From Dolomedes plantarius (Eukaryota > Arthropoda > Arachnida > Araneae > Dolomedidae): 64,000 nt of DNA. Below, one piece after another: positions 56,853 to 64,000 of the stretch (position 1 is the stretch's first letter; each line of letters begins with the position of its first letter). A program made the translations under genes and the position numbers. The stretch spans positions 196,533,460 to 196,597,459 of the forward strand of contig OU015492.1 in assembly GCA_907164885.2 (NCBI GenBank), in the 5' to 3' direction. The notes under the pieces were generated by a model. It had not been told where the DNA came from, searched no databases, and saw nothing but the letters and a program-made list of their open reading frames with translations.

Positions 56853-58471
56853 GTACACGTAGAGCATATTAAAGGAAACTTTTAAACCCAGCGAATTTGC
56901 TATTTATGGATAAAATATTTTTATTAAAGGAATTAATTATCATGCTTTTAAAAAAAATGCTTCTTTCTTAAAGCGCTTTATGATATTTTTAGGGATAAAA
57001 ATAAAATGAAAAATTTATAAAGGATTGAAATTAATGGTATAAATTTTATTCTTGAGATCAAACGATAAATAATCAATATATCTGCCCTTAAAAAAGACTT
57101 TTACCCTATAAAATGTCATTCCATCCTTATTGTTATTTCTGTTCGATTTCAGTGTCTGTAGAGTAGTTATATAATGTCGTCTCCCCCCCACCACGTCTAC
57201 TTTCTGAGGGGGGGGGGGAGTCAGGGGATACAGTTACCGACCCGGAAGCGGAAATTCTGATCTTTCCCTGATCGTACTTTTAGTATCCTTCCCTGAACTG
57301 TTATTCTTTTATCTTAATTTAACTTACTGAGAGGAAGGTGATATTTTTATCTCAAAAACTTGGACAATATCCTGTATCATTTAATAAAACACTTGTCTGT
57401 ATGAACAATACTATTCATATGATTGTTAGATATTGAGATATTCTATCTTTTGATAGCTCTTTAAAAATAGAAAAATCATGAATATTTTTGGAGAGAATTT
57501 TAGGAGGGTCTTGGATGCAAAATTCTCAGCAGATTTATTTTCTTCCCCGAAAGCATGCTGCACAGCGTTTAAAATCCAAATCACATATGCAGCAAGTTTC
57601 TACGGTGTTTACATTGTGAGATTTGTTTACATTGCAACGTTTTCAGGTTGTAATATCCAGGCGTACCCGACTAAAAATCTAAATTTAAAGTCTACTTATT
57701 CTAGAATGGAATTTGTCCTTTTTTATAAGGATATATGTAAAATTCCTTCTAAGATATTGATGAAATTTTGTGCAACGTTTTCCTGCTCAGTTTTAATTCA
57801 AGCGTCTCAAGCTTTTGGAATTACAGCAAAATTTCTGAAAATATATATTTGACACATTTTTAAAGACTTTCTCTGGCATGAAAAAAAATTTCATGAATAA
57901 TTTTGAAACCTTTTTCATATACGAATTGGAAAGTAGGCAAATGCAACAACTGCTTCAGAAACTATATCAAAAACTAAACATGCTTTAACCGTTCGAGGAG
58001 AAATATCGCAATATATGTAACATAGCACTTTTAGGTCGAATGTCGCGTATATTGCGTAAAAAAAATTATGTTTTAAATAATTGTTGCTGATATTTTTTAA
58101 AAAGAGCAAAAAACAGCCAATGTAATTTTGTTGTGTAGAATGATATACATTAAAATTTGCATTTAAAATATTTTTTTCTTTACACCTAACATGAAAGTTT
58201 ATAGTTCATAATCATACTAAGAAAAGCTTCAAGCAAATTTTATAGACTAAAGGTATAAGCAAATTTAATAGACGTGTAGTATCCCACCAAATATACTTTA
58301 AGTAATTGACGAGTGGCAACGTTAATAAAATTTTATGTATGTTGCGTTGGCAACAAAAAATGACAATATTGGCAGAGACAAGACGGTACGAAAGTGAACG
58401 GTGAATAAAGTTGTTGATGTTCTAACCCTCTGATTGTGGATTATATTATTTAACACGCTCCCAAAACACCT
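56852..58471. other. unannotated DNA
   Basis: Facing C- and G-homopolymers lie at 57183-57190 and 57208-57219. A 124-codon open frame at 57478-57852 (plus) has no family resemblance that I can identify. No other feature is seen. Confidence 0.4.
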
Positions 58472-58692
58472 CAGACATAACTTAATTTAATAAACTTCTC
58501 ATCCTCAACGGAATAAAGTTTGAATTCAAATTTATTTGATGAATTTTAGCATATGCTGCTAATAAAAAATAAAATTAATTAGACATAACTTAATTTAATA
58601 AACTTCTCATCCGCAACGGAATAAAATTTGAATTCAAATTTATTTGATGTATTTTAGCATATGCTGCTCTTAATAAAAAATAAAATTAGTTC
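58472..58692. repeat. 109-bp tandem duplication
   Basis: AGACATAACTTAATTTAATA starts each unit (58472 and 58581), and TTTTAGCATATGCTGCT recurs in both. The second unit has a small TCTT-type insertion. Confidence 0.95.
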
Positions 58693-59582
58693 TCCCTTTT
58701 TAAGCCACTCTCTAACAAGATCTTCTTTGGTGATCCTAAAACATTCTGTTTGTAAATAGACGCATCATTTAAATGCTATAATAATACAAGAAATGTGCTT
58801 GTTTCAACTTTTTTTAAACAAAGAGCTATTACTCATTTGAGAATACAATATTGGTAGAAAAATAATCTTTAGGGAACCGCATACCAGGAGAAAATTTGAA
58901 CATTTTCCACACGTAGCAAAAGTAAATTTCTAAATAATACAATATCGTTCAAATAAAAAAACAAACAAATTTTCTTAAAAATAACAGATACTCACCAAAG
59001 TCATAGCCTCAAGCATTTACTTGTTTTTTCCATCTTTTGTTGTAATTTATACAAGCAGAATCATTTTAAAATCTTAATATGCCCTATGGGCCAAGCAATG
59101 CAGCACATGTGAGAAATATTTTAAGAGACGTCTATTTCAAAGACTTGTGCAAAAAAAAAAAAAAACAACCTTAGACATATTCCTACAAGAGCAGTATTTT
59201 CAAACGCCTTAGAACATGCAGTATTCAGGATGAAGAAAATAAACGCATCAATTATGTTTTTAAAATTTATTTTTAAGTTTTTTTAGTTTCTGAGATTAAT
59301 CGAATTCGCAAAATTAGCTGGAAGAATCAATTGATGAAAATATTGCCACCTACATCAAAACAGGAATATTAAATTAAGTTTATAGTTGATGTATGAAACA
59401 GTGAAAACTCACCGATTAATATGTGTTTCACTGTTTAATATGTGTGCAAGTGTTCTGTTGTAAGAAATTCGGATCATATTAAGTGTGACTGTATTTACGC
59501 TAGTGTATGTGTGCTAAAAAAGTATTTGATTCATATCGCCAATGAAAAGAGCCGAGTGAACAATAGACTGCTAGAAATCTTT
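58693..59582. other. unannotated AT-rich DNA
   Basis: Nothing recognised. Confidence 0.45.
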
Positions 59583-59675
59583 TAACCTTTAGCTTACGGG
59601 GCCCATTTTACCGATTCCCTCTTTAGAACGGGAAATTTCCTACTCCCTTTGTAAGAACGGCCATTAAGGAGGATT

Positions 59676-59707
<32 letters not shown>

Positions 59708-60657
59708 CACTAGTTATCAAACATTAAAGAAAAGTCCCGAGAATAGCGATTACTCAAAAAGTCACTCGTAGAATTTAATGAAACTTATACGCATTATACA
59801 ACACATAGGTAGATACAAAATAGCATAAAAAGAAATCGCCAGACAATTATGGTGTTATAGAAACAAGCATATCTATACAATGAACAAATCGGATGTGTCA
59901 GTTTGGTATAGGAAAAGTACCTTTAATATGGCGTATGATCCCCCCGAGAAGCAATACAGCACACACAGCGATGTGTGATGCTGACAATTATGCGGTCTAG
60001 GAGTTCGGTAGGAAGTGAGAGCCATTGTTCTTGCTAAGCAGATGAAAGCATGGCTAGAGTCATAGGAGGAGGATTGAGAGCAGCTATACTCGTTCTAAAG
60101 CGTCCCAAATATGCTCGATAGGATTTAGGTCCGGTGATTGAGCTGGCCACTCCATGAGCTGAATTGCTTCCTGCTCAAGATAATATCCACGATGCGATCC
60201 CTGTGCGGTCTCGCGTTATCGTCCTGTAGCACGAAAGCATCACCTATTGCCCCGGCTTAAGGGTGCCCATAAGCAACAAGGATGGCATCTCTATAGGTGT
60301 GAACATTCACATTTCCACGGGAAAAGACATGGAGGTCTGTGTTTCCACCCAAAGAGATACCACCCCAAACACAGACACTGTCAGATCCGTATGCATCTCT
60401 TTTACGGATGTGTGATGTATGAAAACGAATTCCAGGTTCTCTCCAAATCAAAATACGCCTACTATCGCTTTGGAGGCTAAACCTGGACTCATCAGTGAAG
60501 AGAACAGCCCTCCATTGATTACGCGTCCAGTGGACATGTTGATATGCCCACTGCAAACGTTCCCGCCTATCGCGTGACGTGATCCGGACGCAAATGGCTG
60601 GTCGCCTCGCAAAAAAAACCACCTTCGTGAAGCCTTCTCCGCACGGTTGACATTGAT

Positions 60658-60834
60658 GGTTTGATTGGTTTGGAGCGCTACGGTCAACTTTTTGCTACAC
60701 GAGGGCTAATTACACCGGGACCTACAGTTTAAAACCGATTCCGAACGGCTACAAACAACCATGCCAACAGTGGGACTCGAACCCACAGGATCTGAATCGA
60801 ATGCCAGCGCCCTAGCGATTCGGCCATCACCTGG
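60658..60834 (-). mobile_element. tRNA-derived SINE, 177 bp, inside the Tc1 transposase
   Basis: Flanked by 14-bp duplications CGGTTGACATTGAT (60644-60657) and CGGTTGACGTTGAT (60835-60848), which differ at one base. The minus-strand head (60834 to about 60762) is tRNA-like with A and B boxes. A 3' body of about 100 bp follows, including TTAGCCCTCGTGTAGC and AAAAAGTTGACCGTAGCGC, ending CCAATCAAACC without a poly-A tail. A tRNA-like head, an unrelated body and a long target duplication define a SINE mobilised by a LINE. The family is not one I can name. Confidence 0.85.
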
Positions 60835-60835
60835 C
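60762..60835 (-). promoter_or_regulatory. tRNA-like SINE head with Pol III A and B boxes
   Basis: The A-box-like sequence TGGCCGAATCGC runs from 60826 to 60815 and the B box GGTTCGAGTCC from 60783 to 60773. A perfect five-pair T stem (GTGGG/CCCAC) flanks the loop TTCGAGT. The outer acceptor pairs GCCA/TGGC form, but the inner ones do not, and the anticodon arm cannot be folded properly. It is therefore a tRNA-derived promoter and not a working tRNA gene. Confidence 0.8.
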
Positions 60836-61410
60836 GGTTGACGTTGATACCAACCTTCCAGAGATTGCATCAAGGGAAAATCTGCAGACGGAGCTTGCTG
60901 ACGGAGTGGCGGTTCTATTTCCTAGTGCGCATAATGACAAATATCGGTCATCGGCACTCGTCGTAGCGTATGGCCGTCTTTGGCTGAACCTCCTGGATGC
61001 CGAATTCGTGGTTAGAAATTTTTGCCAAAGTCTATGAACCACAGACGGACTCACATTTAGCCATCTGGCCACTTCTGTCAGACTTTTTCCTGCCTCTAGG
61101 CTCCCAATAGCTCGCCATCACAGTTCTTCCGTCAAATGATGCCCGGAGGTCATTGTTACAATTTGGCTATGCAAGATGTCTAATCTCAGCCTCGCAGATA
61201 CAATTACCGCCTTGCTCTGAGGAATGCACTTTTATGCTCCTCGCAAGTGACGTATTCCGACTGCAGAGCGATTATTTTTCGTAATGTAGTATTGTTCAAC
61301 ACCTTTTACTTAACTATATATTCAAATTTCAAACAGATTGGCCTAGTTTTAAACGAGTTATCCCTCTTTTTGTGATTCATCCTTAATTTTTGATAACTAG
61401 TGTATATATA

Positions 61411-61442
61411 TATACATACATACATACATATATATATATATA

Positions 61443-61487
<45 letters not shown>
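61411..61487. repeat. (TA)n microsatellite, right part of the MITE core
   Basis: CATACATACATA followed by TA repeats, continuing the run interrupted by the Tc1. Confidence 0.93.
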
Positions 61488-61489
<2 letters not shown>

Positions 61490-61545
61490 TTCTTGGGCCG
61501 TACTCTTCGGATACATGTTATCTCAACCCGTAAGGAAAAGGTTAA

Positions 61546-64000
61546 ACGAAATAATTTAAGATTGTCGTAAAAAAAAAAATTTAAATTGCAATAGTAAAAT
61601 AACATCATTTGCAAGGAAAAAATATAAAACAATTAAAAAGTTGTCGAAGAATAGTAAGTATTGCGCGAGGAAATCCTTTCACAGTATTACTTTTGTTGCT
61701 TAGATGGTTACTTTTTAATTTTGTTTGCTTTAGGAAAATATGATCTAGTAAACATTTAGTCGATCTTAAGCCGATCTTTATCATACTTTTATCTTCTCTC
61801 GTTCTCATTTAATCAGAAATTATAAGTCATTCATGAGTTAGCATTGTAAAATATTCTATTGTTGGAATGAAATGATGAACCAGGAACTCACCAGGGGTCT
61901 TTGCGTGTGTTATGGGTGCTACTAAACGAGGATTGTGACATTAGGTAAACGTCACACACTAAACTGTCAGCAGCTTGTGTAAGCGAGCTGCTGGCACTGC
62001 AAACTTTATCTGTCAAACTTTATTTGTGGTTCTGTGCATCCCCGTAAAACACAAATACCGTTTCATCATTCCATAGATGGAACATTTCATCCGCATTTCC
62101 GGATGGTTGCGCATGATTAGAAACACATTTGTGTCGTTTTTTTAATGGCCACTGGTAATCGTCCGCTCTTATTATCAGAGAATCCCACAGTTCGCGTCTG
62201 ATGTACTAAGAAGGAAATAGAACAGAACAAACTTTAGTATTTAAATACAAACAAACCAGCTCAGACATATAACTTTTCATATTTATTACGAAATTAAAGG
62301 AATCAAAATGTAATTTATGAAGTTATTGTACATTTAAACATATCAGGGGAAGTAAATAGTAGATTTGTAACGGGGCACTAGTTACATGAAGCGAGGTTAC
62401 ATCGTAAATATATCTACTCTATAAACAACCCTTCATAAATAAAAACCTTTATATGAACTGAATGATTAAATTATTCAGAAATTATTGAACAAAGTATTAA
62501 CATGCGTTCATTAAAAATAGCGGTTTTAGTCTAATTGTCCGTTCCATTCTAGCTGCCACGATTTAGAATCCTGATGTCGCTGCTCGCTATTTTCCAATTC
62601 AATGAGCTGGGTTCGCTTATTCAACATTTTCAATACTAGTATGAAAAATTCCTGTTGAAGTACATTTGTCGTCAACGCGAGGATTTTCGCCCAGTTTCGG
62701 GGAAACAGAACCTCCCTACTAATATTTAATTGTTAATACATTTGTATAGTTGATTCAACAAGAGACACGATCCGGGGGAGCTGTCTGAGTGTAGCTATTT
62801 CCTCTCTGACCGCAACGGATGATGATACGACGAAGTTATTTACGTACTGATTAAGTTTCGTCGGTTCTGTTTCGAAATGCCCCGTGATGACAGTCAGTGT
62901 ATACGGTATAGACATAATATCTGTCACTTTTATCCTTCCATAACGTACGCAGTATTACATAATAGATGAGAATGGAGTACCCCTTTATCTATAAACTAGA
63001 AGGCAACCCGTCATTTTGACGTCATAATGGAAAAAGTATATGAAAGTTAAAAAATATCCCGATTTATCTAACAATATTGCATTTAATCCACACCTTGTAA
63101 AAGCGAACCATTTCATTATTTTTTATTTATTTAGTTTTTCATGCGATTGGAGTAGTAGACTGCCATTCAGTTTTTTACAGCTCATTACGCGATATGAATA
63201 CTTGAGCTACTTGATTCATTCACATTCAAGTTTGTTTACTTTCAGAATTCATCGCAAAAGTAAACAGATTTTTAAAAACTGTTAAATATACAGCTAAAAG
63301 CATCCAATTTTTTTTAGTTCTGAATGTTTTATAGAAAAATAGGCTGAACAAACGTGATTTGATGGAGAAGATATTAGTTTTTAGGTAAGAAAAAATTCTG
63401 ATCCACATCTGAAATTGAAATTAAGCCTAACCGGCTGTTTGTTTACTGAGGGCTTCAATTGAAAGATGAGTACAGCCCGGAAGTGTTATACAGAGACAAC
63501 GGCTATTATATATATAATAGTGCTTGGAATGTTAAAGATTACGGAACTTTTTTACTTAAGATTTCATGATGTGCAGTTATGATTTTTACACGAGTAAAAC
63601 CTGCAATTAGAGACAACTCTACAGCTTCAAATTTCAAATGTATAATGCCCTTTTTACTTCCGAGTTGAAGAATTACTTTTAACTGCGCGATCGAAGATTC
63701 CAATCGTTAATACATTCTTGAATGCCTTAAGCAAAGATTGATGCTTTAATTTCATAGACCATAAATTTTAAATCCCCTAAGAAACAGATGAATAGAAATG
63801 CACAAAGTTTTAGAAGAAACCTTTCTTACTTTTTTAGTCTTAGAAACTAGTTTATCAGATCATGAAACTTTCTGAAAGCTTTTTTACCCCCCTTTTCTCG
63901 TAAAAGCACTTTTATTACCTTTCAGCCGGAGATAAATCTTGCTTTCTCCTTTCATTGAGGTTATGCATGTTAAATGGTGTTTAACTGTAAAATGTTTTAG
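61546..64000. other. unannotated AT-rich DNA to the window end
   Basis: A slightly GC-richer patch at 61870-62200 holds no recognisable gene. No coding similarity, RNA gene or element termini are seen elsewhere. Confidence 0.45.

Larger units (their letters stand above)
59923..61153 (-). pseudogene. Tc1-like DD34E transposase, interrupted by a SINE
   Basis: Starts MTSGHHLTEEL at ATG 61153 (one early TGA), then the helix-turn-helix WLNVSPSVVHRLWQKFLTTN and a GRP-like linker region SQRRPYATT. The SINE (60658-60834) splits the frame after RLVSTST. The catalytic domain resumes with FARRPAICVRITSRDRRERL, then VLFTDESRFSLQ (first Asp) and DSVCVWGGISLGG. After a frameshift come VLQDDNARPHR (second Asp) and QSPDLNPIEHIWDALERV (Glu), followed by a stop. 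The C-terminus is RCVCCIASRGDHTPY with a stop at 59923. All domains are represented, but frameshifts, stops and the SINE inactivate it. Confidence 0.92.
59708..61402 (-). mobile_element. Tc1-like element nested in the TA core of MITE P1
   Basis: The inverted ends CACTAGTTATCAAACATTAA and CACTAGTTATCAAAAATTAA differ at one position over 20 bp. TA lies on both sides (59706-59707 and 61403-61404), though the surrounding TA run makes the exact duplication ambiguous. At 1695 bp it is close to full length once the nested SINE (about 190 bp with its duplicated target) is subtracted. Confidence 0.93.
59587..61541. mobile_element. TTAA-flanked MITE P1, copy 2, hosting a Tc1
   Basis: TTAA flanks both ends (59583-59586 and 61542-61545). 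The left part (59587-59690) matches the inverted right part of 43165-43387, including TTTAGCTTACGGGG. The right part (61486-61541) matches its left part, including TTCTTGGGCC. The ancestral element was short with a central (TA)n. The Tc1 at 59708-61402 sits in that (TA)n, leaving TA runs on both sides. Confidence 0.83.

Noticed and set aside
57478..57852. 124-codon open frame, the longest with no transposon match
   Set aside because: Composition is ordinary and includes scattered Cys and Phe, but there is no recognisable domain, no upstream promoter evidence and no splice context. Chance length is plausible in this much DNA. A protein search or RNA-seq could overturn this.
60762..60835. A functional tRNA gene
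   Set aside because: The T arm and the Pol III boxes are good, but the inner acceptor pairs and the anticodon stem do not form, and the segment is the head of a 177-bp unit with target duplications. It is a SINE.

Overview
This window looks like AT-rich intergenic or intronic DNA from an animal, most likely an arthropod. I recognise no host gene, rRNA or complete functional tRNA. Essentially all recognisable protein homology belongs to decayed transposable elements: mariner and Tc1 relatives, pogo/Tigger relatives, a hAT, TTAA-target (piggyBac-like) elements and a Jockey-like non-LTR retrotransposon, plus several solo LTRs and one tRNA-derived SINE. This abundance of Tc1/mariner types with very long TA and CA microsatellites fits arthropod genomes, and spiders or other chelicerates are a plausible source. 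That assignment is inference from the transposon mix and was not tested by any search.

Layout. 0-9 kb: a TA microsatellite, an internally deleted mariner (2962-4137), a satellite of eight 173-bp units (4631-6012), a long-TIR mariner-type element keeping only a transposase C-terminus (6560-7127), a dispersed repeat, and a TTAA-flanked piggyBac-like element (7838-8968). 9-13 kb: the first of three solo LTRs of one family (9445-9968) and a second C-terminus-only mariner-type element (11654-12201). 13.6-18.3 kb: a pogo-like element split by a 1.48-kb solo LTR and by a nearly intact mariner. 20-26 kb: a 161-bp tandem repeat, three TA-target elements (22493-23095, 23105-23299, 24081-25016) and two dispersed repeats. 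26-35 kb is largely featureless apart from a TTAA-flanked fold-back element (29663-30333) and an LTR-like repeat between microsatellites. 35.5-37.3 kb: a second Tigger/pogo relative. 38-42.4 kb: a 375-bp element with inverted ends, a diverged second LTR-like repeat and the second solo LTR. 42.5-45.5 kb: a hAT element hosting a TTAA MITE and a Tc1, the Tc1 itself hosting a solo LTR. 49.7-50.5 kb: a mariner rebuilt as a fold-back. 53.7-56.5 kb: a truncated Tc1 and a Jockey-like remnant split by the third solo LTR. 59.6-61.5 kb: a TTAA MITE whose TA core received a Tc1, which received a SINE.

How the parts relate. Insertion order can be read from target-site duplications (TSDs): TA for mariner, Tc1 and pogo, TTAA for piggyBac-like, 8 bp for hAT, 4-5 bp for LTRs and 14 bp for the SINE. 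Every transposase examined is broken. The closest to intact is the mariner at 16513-17631, one reading frame with three in-frame stops. I found no novel multi-gene system. The features most worth a second look are the SINE, the perfect terminal hairpin of the LTR at 43902, the fold-back mariner, the reiterated short motifs inside both pogo-type elements, and the satellite's two-level repeat structure.
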